The notes under the pieces are model-generated. The model searched no databases. It saw nothing but the letters and a program-made list of their open reading frames with translations, and was not told where the DNA came from. Positions 43,815-51,602 of a DNA stretch of 64,000 nucleotides are shown in pieces; positions within the stretch are counted from its first letter, which is position 1; every line of letters starts with the position of its first letter. This DNA comes from Ruegeria faecimaris. GTDB lineage: Bacteria; Pseudomonadota; Alphaproteobacteria; Rhodobacterales; Rhodobacteraceae. The position numbers and the translations under genes are program-made. The stretch is from positions 24,541 through 88,540 of the forward strand of contig NZ_FXTE01000015.1 of NCBI RefSeq assembly GCF_900182615.1. Direction: 5' to 3'.

Positions 43815-44297
43815 TTATTCCCAATCGCCAGCAGACGAGCGCCACGTCTTAGCGTCCGCATCCCAAACACTGGCGGTGACGCAAGGCGTTGGGTTTATTC
43901 CATCGCAATTGGATCCATGAATATCTGCCACAACAACGCGTTGACGCCCAAAATCAACGACCTTCCAGCCTTGGTTAAGCAAGGAGTGCACCTCTTCACT
44001 AACCCAAAAGTGCGACATGCATCCGCCAGTACCGCAATAAAGAGATGCGGCGCTTGAACACGCGAATCCAAACTCATTAAGAACCCAGTCGTGTTGAAGA
44101 TCTCCGTCGAGATCGACCCTTTCAACCGCGCCCCAGGCTATGTCAAACTGACCGTCGTTGAACTCCCCGCAGGCCTGTTCCGCCAGATCAACCTTTGCCC
44201 GCAAACCGGGCGGAAGTTGCGAAACATCAGCCGCAACAGCTGGTGAGGTCCAAGCAAGGCCCGAAGCAAGCACAATCCCGGCGACCAAACATTTCAT
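43815..44297 (-). CDS. Exported cysteine-containing protein with a calcium-loop-like motif
   Basis: 160-residue secreted protein of unknown family. The ATG at 44297 gives a clean signal peptide (MKCLVAGIVLASGLAW... cleaved after AVAA, about residue 23), though no ribosome site is seen and a longer start at 44366 is possible. The mature part has the acidic loop DLDGDLQHD (62-70), resembling an EF-hand/dockerin calcium loop, and several cysteines (C43, C80, C88, C93) likely in disulfides. It follows the next exported protein on the same strand by under 40 bp, so they form an operon. Confidence 0.75.
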   Translation of the reverse strand: MKCLVAGIVLASGLAWTSPAVAADVSQLPPGLRAKVDLAEQACGEFNDGQFDIAWGAVERVDLDGDLQHDWVLNEFGFACSSAASLYCGTGGCMSHFWVSEEVHSLLNQGWKVVDFGRQRVVVADIHGSNCDGINPTPCVTASVWDADAKTWRSSAGDWE

Positions 44298-44334
44298 CTG
44301 ACGCGCTATTTGGAAAGCTGGTACGCAGGAGGTA

Positions 44335-45105
44335 TCAATTGCACTGATCATACCTGTAGTCCCCATATTCCAGCCAGTTTTCCGAGCCGTCGCTAAAAAT
44401 CAGAAACTCGGACCTGTCTTCCCCAAGCAGGGCGACGAAAAATCCGGTCGGCGGCTCAGAGTTTCCGAAGTAGCTGTAGGCGGTCATGGCTCTGATCGAC
44501 TCGCCGTTGACCGTCACTCGCGCGTCCCACTCCCCCTCTGGATTGTCCAAAATTACGGGTTCGATCACGCGCTCTATCGCCCCGCCACCACAATAGACGA
44601 TGCCTTCGGGTGCTTCGTAGGAGGCCCCCTGACCATCATCTGAATCGCACGCGGAACGAAGGGACCGAATTGCCGCGCCGGAACCTCTCAAGTCAAAGAT
44701 ACCATAGCTGATATCTTGATCAACCATCGACAAGTTTACCGATGCATTGGCCGCAAGCTGGTCTAGTACAAAACCATAGTCCTGCTGGCTATTGAAACTA
44801 ACCTCGACAGGATAGTTGTCGACGATCTGCACGGCAGCGTTTTCTGCGCCAACCTGAAATGCCCCAACTTCGGTCGTTCCGTTCTTCAAAAAACGAATGG
44901 AAAGCCCTTGCTTGTCCACAATGTCCTGGCTGTCCTCATAACCAGCCGGAGCAAAGCGGATACGGTTACACTGAAGCTCCAGGGTCATGTTTCCGGTCTG
45001 AATAAATGCATTGGGATTAGGCCCGGAACTGAACGACCACTCCGCTGATGCTGTGGTCGCTCCTGCCATCAGTAGCATTCCAATGGAAATGGTTTTTAAG
45101 CTCAT
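44335..45105 (-). CDS. Exported protein of unknown function
   Basis: 256-residue secreted protein. The ATG at 45105 is preceded by GGAGAGAAAA and begins a signal peptide MSLKTISIGMLLMAGATTASA. The mature part starts EWSFSSGPNPNAFIQTG and ends in an aromatic, cysteine-containing tail (YGDYRYDQCN). Cysteines at four positions suggest periplasmic disulfides. I do not recognise the family. It lies in an operon with the shorter exported protein downstream and the DUF805 membrane protein upstream (72 bp gap). Confidence 0.75.
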   Translation of the reverse strand: MSLKTISIGMLLMAGATTASAEWSFSSGPNPNAFIQTGNMTLELQCNRIRFAPAGYEDSQDIVDKQGLSIRFLKNGTTEVGAFQVGAENAAVQIVDNYPVEVSFNSQQDYGFVLDQLAANASVNLSMVDQDISYGIFDLRGSGAAIRSLRSACDSDDGQGASYEAPEGIVYCGGGAIERVIEPVILDNPEGEWDARVTVNGESIRAMTAYSYFGNSEPPTGFFVALLGEDRSEFLIFSDGSENWLEYGDYRYDQCN

Positions 45106-45177
45106 TTTTCTCTCCATTGAGTTACGGTTCGCACTGTCATTCGGCAGAGATTCCAGCCAATTGCCCGGACAGCCAGG

Positions 45178-45693
45178 TCAGGAAACAAGTTCGCCGTATT
45201 CGTTTGCGCCTTCTTCCGAAGGGCGCGTCAACCACCAGATCATCAGAATGGACAGAACCAATTGAAGAATTGAGACAACAACAATACCGGTCACGCCCAG
45301 GACGGCCGCAGGTCCTCGCAATGCATCGGGGTTTTCTGTCCCTTGCTCCAACACCGAGAAGAACGCCACCCCACCCAGCATAACAAAAAGCGTTGTAATG
45401 CTGAGCGCCATCGGCAGCAGCAAATACCAGCCAGGTCGTCCTGTATCATGCAGCCTCCGCCAACCGGCGGCCAGCATAGGTATGAGAACGGCTAGTTGGA
45501 AAACAGAGGACAGAACCCGAGATCCCTGCCCTGTTTCTGGGTCGGTCCCGAATAGGATCGTATCCAGCACAGCCAAACCAGCACTCACGAGAACCACAAA
45601 CAAGAAGAACCACCAGTATTCTGAGCGAATAGCCCGACCGAAGAACTGGAAGTATTTCGAGAAACACGTTTTAACGGCTTCACCAAATCCCAT
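45178..45693 (-). CDS. DUF805 family membrane protein
   Basis: 171-residue inner-membrane protein with four hydrophobic helices. It starts MGFGEAVKTCFSKYFQFFGR and contains RSEYWWFFLFVVLV, the RRLHDTGRPGWYLLL signature of DUF805 proteins and a final helix ending WWLTRPSEEGANEYG, all characteristic. Function unknown; family members occur in phage and integron cassettes and in stress loci. First gene of the minus-strand exported-protein operon. Confidence 0.9.
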   Translation of the reverse strand: MGFGEAVKTCFSKYFQFFGRAIRSEYWWFFLFVVLVSAGLAVLDTILFGTDPETGQGSRVLSSVFQLAVLIPMLAAGWRRLHDTGRPGWYLLLPMALSITTLFVMLGGVAFFSVLEQGTENPDALRGPAAVLGVTGIVVVSILQLVLSILMIWWLTRPSEEGANEYGELVS

Positions 45694-45865
45694 TTTTCAA
45701 TCCCTTCATTGTTTCTGTGCGGCCTCAAATCGCTTCGCCGCTCAGGGGAACACACTCGTAGCTCCCACTTACTTTTTTGTTTGAACGCAGAGGCCTATCG
45801 TACGAGAGCGTAGAGAAATTTACGCGCGGAAAAAAGTATTGATTTATTAAAAATTAGATTCAAAC

Positions 45866-45982
45866 ATGCGAATTCAACATAAGTTTACTTTACCTCCGTT
45901 GTTGTCGTTGCTGCTCGCTGTGCCGGCCCTTCCGACGGCTGGAGTGAGTGCTGGCGGTCGGAAGGCACTTTACAATGATTGA
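45866..45982 (+). CDS. Possible 38-residue exported peptide
   Basis: ATG at 45866 starts MRIQHKFTLPPLLSLLLA, then VPALPTAGVSAGGRKALYND and TGA. It looks like a signal peptide with a very short mature part. There is no clear ribosome site. It may be a truncated secreted-protein gene or chance. The rest of 45694-46246 has no supported gene. Confidence 0.25.
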   Translation: MRIQHKFTLPPLLSLLLAVPALPTAGVSAGGRKALYND

Positions 45983-46246
45983 GCGTTGGGAGGACGCGAT
46001 GCTTAGACTTAGTGTACTCGGCCTCCCTCCAGAATTCGCTCGAGCTTATGCCAGTGTCGTCATTAAGCCTTCACACGCTGTCGGCGGTTTCGGTTGTCAA
46101 AGAAATATCGCTCCGCCCCCCCCGCGACAAGTTGTTGGGAAGGGAAGTTACAGGGCCGAAGTATGTTTCATAGCCTGCTCTGACGCGAGAACTTCCAACA
46201 AGCCATCCAATTTCACTAATTTCAAGGGAACCAGAGGGAGAAGAAA

Positions 46247-46546
46247 ATGTCTAACAAGATGGTGATGATTGCAGGCGCGACATGTTTCGCACTGCTTGCG
46301 GCCTGCGACGATACGAATACATCAAGCGCGTCCGCCGAGCTCACGCCGGCTCAGCAGGCGTGTTTGCGAGATGTAGCCAAAACAACGAACAATTCGCAAG
46401 TCGTGGTGCTCTCATCCGCGTTTAGCGAGGCGGGAACACAGGTCACAGTCGGCGTTGGCGAGGATCGTGCTCCTTGGAATTGCATAGCTTACAGTGATGG
46501 CGCGACAGCTGGTATCGAGTTCCTGGGCGACGAAGGCGCATTATGA
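46247..46546 (+). CDS. Small lipoprotein, shares a domain with the exported protein at 47265
   Basis: 99-residue lipoprotein: the signal ends with the lipobox LLAAC (C20). The mature domain (about 33-97) with CLRDVAKTTNNSQVVVLSSAFSEAGTQVTV and APWNCIAYSDGATAGIEFL parallels CIDHLRQVGG...SSEFSEAGTLVML and LWRCIAYKDGSIGEMSVV of the protein at 47265: the two cysteines are equivalently spaced and probably form a disulfide. AGAGGGAGAAG lies upstream of the ATG. First gene of a plus-strand run of five small envelope proteins. Confidence 0.8.
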   Translation: MSNKMVMIAGATCFALLAACDDTNTSSASAELTPAQQACLRDVAKTTNNSQVVVLSSAFSEAGTQVTVGVGEDRAPWNCIAYSDGATAGIEFLGDEGAL

Positions 46547-46607
46547 CTTGTCTGCTGCGTAGCCAATAACGGCTGCGCAGCACTGGCTTGATCTGCTGAG
46601 GCTCGAC

Positions 46608-46871
46608 TTGGTTTGTAGAATAACCACCATCGTATTCGCGGTCCTGTACCTGTTGGCGTTGGTTGCGTTTTTGACGGGTACATTTGGCTGGTTTGGACAG
46701 GAACGAGACCCTTTGTCCGGGGTGTTTCTTTTGCCGTTGGGACTGCCTTGGATATTTGTTGCGGACTTAGTTTCGGAGTCCGCCAAGCCGTGGTTCGCGG
46801 CGATTGCACCGGCGCTCAACCTGTTAGCGCTGGTTTTGATTTGCAGTTGGGCACGCAGATTGCGCCAGTAG
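46608..46871 (+). CDS. Small two- or three-helix membrane protein
   Basis: 87 residues, mostly hydrophobic: helix 1 at about 5-27 (TIVFAVLYLLALVAFLTGTF), a short loop, helix 2 at 38-55, helix 3 at 62-80, and a basic end (WARRLRQ). The TTG at 46608 has GAGG seven bases upstream. Codon pattern and placement in the envelope-protein run support it. No known family. Confidence 0.6.
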   Translation: MVCRITTIVFAVLYLLALVAFLTGTFGWFGQERDPLSGVFLLPLGLPWIFVADLVSESAKPWFAAIAPALNLLALVLICSWARRLRQ

Positions 46872-46909
46872 TGGTGGCTGAACTCTTTCTCACCAAAAGG
46901 GAGGAAAAC

Positions 46910-47209
46910 ATGGGAAAAGTAATCTTGGGAATTGTGATCGGGCTCGTCCTAGGCGTGGTTGGGGCGATGACCTTGGGTGGCGGGGCCGCGGTGGGTGTCG
47001 GCGTTGCGACAGGCTTGTCCGCCGGTGTCTGCACCACATTGAAAGGAGCACAAGCCGAGAACCTGATCACCGCCGAGCAAGCGGATCAGATCCTCAACCG
47101 CGTAAATTCCGAAATGGCGTCACTGCAAGGAATTGAAACGACGGGCGAGATCGTCGGCAGCGCACAGGCATGCGATGAATTTCTGTCAAAGTTACGAGAA
47201 GCGAAGTGA
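46910..47209 (+). CDS. Glycine-rich exported or membrane-anchored small protein
   Basis: 99 residues. The ATG at 46910 is preceded by GGGAGG. The N-terminal 40 residues form a glycine/valine-rich hydrophobic segment (VILGIVIGLVLGVVGAM, LGGGAAVGVGVATGLSAGV), then a soluble helical tail with two cysteines (C41, C87) and LITAEQADQILNRVNSEM. Likely membrane-anchored with a periplasmic tail. Family unknown. Confidence 0.7.
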   Translation: MGKVILGIVIGLVLGVVGAMTLGGGAAVGVGVATGLSAGVCTTLKGAQAENLITAEQADQILNRVNSEMASLQGIETTGEIVGSAQACDEFLSKLREAK

Positions 47210-47264
47210 GGTTCCGCTTTGTAAGGAACAAATCTCTAAGGACAAGCCAACAGGGAACCATCTG

Positions 47265-47879
47265 ATGAAACTCGTTTTATTCAAACTTCTCACGCCCATG
47301 TTCGCAATCGCGGGCGCAGCTGCCTTTGCAATGTCAGAAGCCGACGACGCGTGTATCGACCATTTGCGGCAGGTTGGTGGACCAGACGGTCAGTCCGGTA
47401 CGATTGAAAGCTCAGAGTTCTCAGAAGCGGGCACGCTCGTCATGCTGCGAGATGCAGGTGGAACACTTTGGCGCTGCATCGCGTACAAGGATGGAAGCAT
47501 CGGCGAGATGTCGGTTGTCGAAGCGATGGATGATGGCAGTGGAGCCATGGCAGGCGCCGCCGGGTCTACTGGTAGCCAACGTGTCAAATTTGATTCTGGT
47601 TCCACTGGCGCAGAACTTGTTGGTGAACTCGCGCCCGGAGCGTCGCAGCAATACGTTCTGGGTGCCAAAAACGAACAGTTCCTCTACGTTCGCGTTGCTC
47701 CGCGAAATGGCACCTTGGACTACGTTATTCGCAACCCCGATGGTTCTGAACTGTTGGGATTGATGTCGGTGGACAAGGAGTATCGAGGACAGCTTTGGCA
47801 ATCTGGTGATCATGTTGTGGAGGTCATCAATCGCAGCAACTCTTCCGTCGGCTACAACGTAATTTTCGGAATTGAATAG
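47265..47879 (+). CDS. Exported two-domain protein (paralogous domain plus lysozyme-inhibitor-like domain)
   Basis: 204-residue secreted protein with a signal peptide to about residue 22. Domain 1 (28-85) is paralogous to the lipoprotein at 46247. Domain 2 (about 105-204; VKFDSGSTGAELVGELAPGASQ, YVLGAKNEQFLYVRV, GQLWQSGDHVVEVIN) resembles the beta-sandwich of PliG-type inhibitors of g-type lysozyme and related pre-peptidase-like domains. A role protecting the cell wall from lytic enzymes is possible. The start at 47265 has a weak AGGGA ribosome site. Confidence 0.75.
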   Translation: MKLVLFKLLTPMFAIAGAAAFAMSEADDACIDHLRQVGGPDGQSGTIESSEFSEAGTLVMLRDAGGTLWRCIAYKDGSIGEMSVVEAMDDGSGAMAGAAGSTGSQRVKFDSGSTGAELVGELAPGASQQYVLGAKNEQFLYVRVAPRNGTLDYVIRNPDGSELLGLMSVDKEYRGQLWQSGDHVVEVINRSNSSVGYNVIFGIE

Positions 47880-47931
47880 GTGATCAATCAGAAACCCTGG
47901 AACACAAATCCAAAAAGCGAAGGAAAAACAG

Positions 47932-48237
47932 ATGAAACCCAACGTCCTATTGGTGATCGGCACAGCGTGTATTACTGCGCTTGCAGCATGCGACGACAGT
48001 GGTGGATCAGTGGATGCAAGCGCACCAACTGTGGGCAGCTCTAGCGATCTTTCGTCATTTGAAGGGGCAAGAGCGGGCCAAGCTGAAATGGGTATTCAAA
48101 GTCTCGGGTTTGAACTCATCCGAAGCGAGGGGCTAACCTCGTACTGGTTTAACAAGGATACCGGTGCATGCGCTCGGATCACGACCTCCGAGGGAAGGTA
48201 CTCAGATGTAGCTATGCTGCCATCAGGTGACTGCTGA
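47932..48237 (+). CDS. Small lipoprotein
   Basis: 101 residues with lipobox ALAAC (C20). The mature domain contains GFELIRSEGLTSYWFNKDTGACARITTSEGRYSDV and ends PSGDC, written here in part only: a pattern of a strand pair with a cysteine pair that I recall from short exported proteins in proteobacteria. AAGGAAAAAC precedes the ATG. Last but one of the small-protein run; followed closely by a 57-residue membrane protein. Confidence 0.75.
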   Translation: MKPNVLLVIGTACITALAACDDSGGSVDASAPTVGSSSDLSSFEGARAGQAEMGIQSLGFELIRSEGLTSYWFNKDTGACARITTSEGRYSDVAMLPSGDC

Positions 48238-48279
48238 CAGACTTCCATCAATCCCAAATCTGAAAGAAGGTGTTCAAAC

Positions 48280-48453
48280 TTGCAATTCGACCTGGCACAC
48301 GCGGCGGTCATCGTTGTCGCCTTAATCATCACTAACCTGGCATTGAAATCGGCTGGCGTGATCAATGAAGAAAACAAGCACCAATGGAACTGGAAAGTTG
48401 TTCTAGCTTACTTCGTAGTCGTCGTTATCATCAATCTGGTGTGGCCCATTTAA
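48280..48453 (+). CDS. 57-residue two-helix membrane protein
   Basis: TTG at 48280 with AGAAGG nine bases upstream, stop TAA at 48451. Two hydrophobic helices (HAAVIVVALIITNLALK; VVLAYFVVVVIINLVW) are separated by a polar loop GVINEENKHQWNWK. The codon pattern matches neighbours and the gap to the lipoprotein upstream is 42 bp, so I regard it as a real gene although short. Confidence 0.6.
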   Translation: MQFDLAHAAVIVVALIITNLALKSAGVINEENKHQWNWKVVLAYFVVVVIINLVWPI

Positions 48454-48573
48454 AGTTTCACAGCGGAAAGCTAACTGCCCACTTGATATGGTTGTCGTGA
48501 ACTAGCCTTTCCGAGAGACTATCAGGTCGCAAGAGTTTGAGCATCAAAGGTTCAAGTATAGAAAGGAGATGGC

Positions 48574-49218
48574 ATGCGGTTTTTGGCGTCCCTCATATTC
48601 ATTGGTGTTCTCGCAACCGCTGCGAATTCTGACGTGACCAGTCGAAATGGCGGTCCAAGCAACAGTCAAATGCTTTCAAAGGGTGGTGACGGAGGCATTG
48701 ATGGTGTCGCTTTCTTTCGCCCAGTCTTAAGCGGAGTGTTGTATCGATCCGGTTTCAAGGGTGGCGACAAGGATCGAACTGGCCTAAGTGAGGGTCAACG
48801 CGAAACTCTGTGCGGTGAAGGGTTTTCAACCGGGTTTTATGCCGACTTTGGCAAAAACACTGAATACGGTCGCACCAGTTGTGGAAACGGATCCTTTGAC
48901 TATCAAAGTGCCAGATCCTCCCGACCCAGTGCTGTCATGGCTTCCATACACGAGGTGATTCAAAACCCTGGAAAAGGCCCTGTCCTGGTCCACTGCATGT
49001 GGGGTGTTCATTCCTCGGGAGCATTGTCGGCAATGGCGCTCGTTCAGTTTTGTGGTTGGACGGAAGAAAGGGCCAAGGAATATTGGAATGATGCCCGAAA
49101 CGGGGCCCCATGTTCAGGCGGGTGCGACCCGTGGATTGACTCAAAATTCTCCAACTTCAGCGTCGACCCCAAGTTGAAAATCTCCACCGAACAACAGGCA
49201 GCGATTTGCCCCAAATGA
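48574..49218 (+). CDS. Exported protein-tyrosine-phosphatase-like protein with an altered P-loop
   Basis: 214-residue secreted protein, signal peptide to about residue 19 (GVLATAANS). The fold of a cysteine phosphatase is suggested by LSGVLYRSGFKGG (52-64, the YRS motif of bacterial PTP/phytase-like enzymes) and by VLVHCMWGVHSSGALSA with C141. In an active HC-x5-R loop position 147 should be arginine; here it is serine. The family may use another residue or bind phosphorylated ligands without hydrolysing them. AGGAG lies six bases before the ATG. First of three same-direction exported genes (kinase-like 19 bp downstream). Confidence 0.75.
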   Translation: MRFLASLIFIGVLATAANSDVTSRNGGPSNSQMLSKGGDGGIDGVAFFRPVLSGVLYRSGFKGGDKDRTGLSEGQRETLCGEGFSTGFYADFGKNTEYGRTSCGNGSFDYQSARSSRPSAVMASIHEVIQNPGKGPVLVHCMWGVHSSGALSAMALVQFCGWTEERAKEYWNDARNGAPCSGGCDPWIDSKFSNFSVDPKLKISTEQQAAICPK

Positions 49219-49237
49219 TATTGGGAGGACTATCCAA

Positions 49238-50671
49238 ATGAAGTTCAACCTTCTGGGGTCACTTGCTTTCATTGCACCCACCGTCTTATGGGCGAACGAC
49301 GATGTTCTAGGTGAAGCCACGACATTTGATAGTCCCAACGGCGGTACTGAACGCTGTATTCGGATCGAAAAAATTCCAATGGGCGAGTATAAGAACAGCG
49401 ACCTTGAGGAAGAAACAACCTATTGCGAGATCGATTTCTATGCCTCCGAAATTGCGATTTGCCCAAAAACTTGGAGCACCAGCCCAGGAATGGCCGTCTA
49501 CGATATTTCGGAAGGACCCTACACGGGGAACCGTTCCGAATTCGAGAGAAACGCTTGCAAAGAGGGGAAGGCAGCAAAAGATCTGGCCAAGGACAGGGTG
49601 GCTAAGTTCAAGTCCACCATGAACCAAAAGGGCACCAGTGGAACGTTTTCAACCTCGTCGCTGCTTTACTATCATTTCTCCAGATATTTCGACACGACTG
49701 TCAAAGTTCCAGTCGCCGTTTGGCGTAGCATGGACGCCCAGGCGCATTTTTCCGAGGTCGCAGAGCCTGGCCTTGCGATTTCTGGCGGCTCTCATGGCGG
49801 GCGCATGAACCATGAAGGCTGGCGGGTCTTCGCAGCTGCGGATGCCGACCCGAACTCATACCAACCGACAGATGATCTGTTCACATCGGATCGAACGCAA
49901 ATATACGGCGTGCTGCTTGATAGCCCTGGGCATCGATACGGCTCGGAAATCAACGGCACCCGTAAATCTGGTTGGGGGAAAGGTCAGAACCGCGATTTTC
50001 AGGAAACGCCCGCTTTCTTAGCTTTGCGGTCTTCAAAACCATTGTCAGAGGCAATCGCAGAGGGCGTCAGAGAAGGTCGAAGAGACCGGATGATCAACAA
50101 GGATCTCGGCCCCGATGTCAGCGACCAACAGATGGCATTTTGGATGCAAGAACTTACCGAGATTGTTCTCCTAGATTTCATCTTTAGCCAGCAGGACCGC
50201 GTAGGAAACATAGACTTCACACCCTATTGGTATTGGGTCGAAGACGGAGACCTGAAGCATAGGAAGGCCAAGCACCATCAGCCAAACGATGGAGACGTTC
50301 CCGCCGACGCATTATTGATCCGTCGCAGCAATCTAAACGACAACGATGCTGGTGGGCGGGTTGAGTATGCCAACTTCGCGAAATCTACTCAAATGCTAGA
50401 GAAAATGCGGCATTTCTCTCCAAGCACATACCGACGCTTGGTTGCGCTGAATAGTGAGCTTCAAACTCAAGGCCCGGTTTATAACTGGCTGTCGCAAAGC
50501 CTTGGGCTGTCAGACAGTCAGATTGCACAAGTCGTCAAAAATACCGCGCTGGCAACGTCCATCCTCCAGAGCAATTGTTCAAATGGTGAATTGATATTCG
50601 ATTTGGATCCCGCCGCATTTTTTCTGACAAGCGACGCCGAGCAAGAGGCCTTAGACTGTAGTGACCCGTAA
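49238..50671 (+). CDS. Exported protein with Fam20-type secretory-kinase catalytic motifs
   Basis: 477-residue secreted protein; signal peptide MKFNLLGSLAFIAPTVLWA. No named family is certain. Residues 311-324 read LLDFIFSQQDRVGN: an acidic D followed by Q-D-R and an asparagine, closely resembling the catalytic segment LDFLIGNMDRH of Fam20C. About 45 residues later NLNDNDAGG (365-373) resembles the metal-binding LDNGRGFG of the same kinases. This is the order and approximate spacing of catalytic and DFG-like elements in Fam20/CotH/HipA-type atypical kinases. C-terminal cysteines (C459 region) suggest disulfides. GGGAGG precedes the ATG; the phosphoesterase gene overlaps its stop by 11 bases. 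Kinase activity is inferred only from motifs. Confidence 0.65.
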   Translation: MKFNLLGSLAFIAPTVLWANDDVLGEATTFDSPNGGTERCIRIEKIPMGEYKNSDLEEETTYCEIDFYASEIAICPKTWSTSPGMAVYDISEGPYTGNRSEFERNACKEGKAAKDLAKDRVAKFKSTMNQKGTSGTFSTSSLLYYHFSRYFDTTVKVPVAVWRSMDAQAHFSEVAEPGLAISGGSHGGRMNHEGWRVFAAADADPNSYQPTDDLFTSDRTQIYGVLLDSPGHRYGSEINGTRKSGWGKGQNRDFQETPAFLALRSSKPLSEAIAEGVREGRRDRMINKDLGPDVSDQQMAFWMQELTEIVLLDFIFSQQDRVGNIDFTPYWYWVEDGDLKHRKAKHHQPNDGDVPADALLIRRSNLNDNDAGGRVEYANFAKSTQMLEKMRHFSPSTYRRLVALNSELQTQGPVYNWLSQSLGLSDSQIAQVVKNTALATSILQSNCSNGELIFDLDPAAFFLTSDAEQEALDCSDP

Positions 50672-51602
50672 CCTTTCTACCCTTTTTGCGGCGTGCATTT
50701 GGACAGCTCTGCTAGCCTGCAAGGCCGCGGCATTGGATGTCATCGTCATATCGGATCTGAACGGAAGCTACGGTTCGGTAAAATACGATGCCCGCGTCGA
50801 CAAGGCGATTGAGCGGATAGTCGAGATTGATCCAGATCTGGTTATTTCGACCGGAGATATGGTTGCGGGACAGCGCATTCCCAACTTGTCCGACAAACAG
50901 GTCAGGGAAATGTGGAAAGCGTTTCATGAGGCGGTATCAGATCCTTTAACGGCTGCCGGAATTCCGTTTGCGGTCACGCCGGGAAACCATGACGCCTCCG
51001 CTTACCGAGGGTTCGAGCGTGAAAGAAAAATATACGCAGAGGAATGGACGCCGAGAAAGCCAGACGTCGACTTCCTGGTTTCAGATGACTACCCGTTCTT
51101 CTACGCATTTGAGATGCAAGGCATTACGTTTGCGTCTCTGGATGCTACGACCCTAGGGCCGCTGTCCGGCGATCAGCAGGACCGACTTGTGGAACTGGGT
51201 ACAAGTGGAGACCCGATTGTCACTTTCAGTCACCTCCCACTTTGGCCCTTCGCGATCAAGCGTGAACGCGAAATCATCGGTGACCCAACACTTGAAAAAA
51301 TCTATTTGGAAAGCGGTGTGGTTCTGCATCTGTCAGGCCACCATCATGCCTTCTATCCGGGTTGGAAAGATGGTGTTACTTACGTCTCCCAAGCTTGTTT
51401 GGGAGGTGGCCCGCGACGGCTTATCGGATCAAAAGCCAGATCACCTCACAGCTTCACTCATGTTACGTTCCAGCCAAACGGAAAATTTGGGATAGCAGTA
51501 TATCGAGGACCTGACTTCGAAAGGTCGGTAAATTTCAAGTCGCTTCCGGAAGAGATCAGATCCCCGAATGCAGTGTTGAAACGTTTGGACCTTGTGAAAT
51601 GA
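50661..51602 (+). CDS. Exported calcineurin-like metallophosphoesterase
   Basis: 313-residue secreted protein. The N-terminus has a signal with a possible lipobox LLAC (17-20), so it may be a lipoprotein or be cleaved after AAA. Metallophosphoesterase motifs: ISDLNGSYGS (D32; N34 replaces the usual histidine), STGDMV (D66), PGNHDA (N109, H110), FSHLPLW (H191) and SGHHHAFY (H227, H229). The D-x-N variant occurs in some family branches. The GTG start at 50661 lies inside the end of the kinase-like gene (11-base overlap), so the two are translationally coupled, a strong sign of joint function. Its stop abuts the convergent gene. Confidence 0.85.
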   Translation: MTRNLSTLFAACIWTALLACKAAALDVIVISDLNGSYGSVKYDARVDKAIERIVEIDPDLVISTGDMVAGQRIPNLSDKQVREMWKAFHEAVSDPLTAAGIPFAVTPGNHDASAYRGFERERKIYAEEWTPRKPDVDFLVSDDYPFFYAFEMQGITFASLDATTLGPLSGDQQDRLVELGTSGDPIVTFSHLPLWPFAIKREREIIGDPTLEKIYLESGVVLHLSGHHHAFYPGWKDGVTYVSQACLGGGPRRLIGSKARSPHSFTHVTFQPNGKFGIAVYRGPDFERSVNFKSLPEEIRSPNAVLKRLDLVK

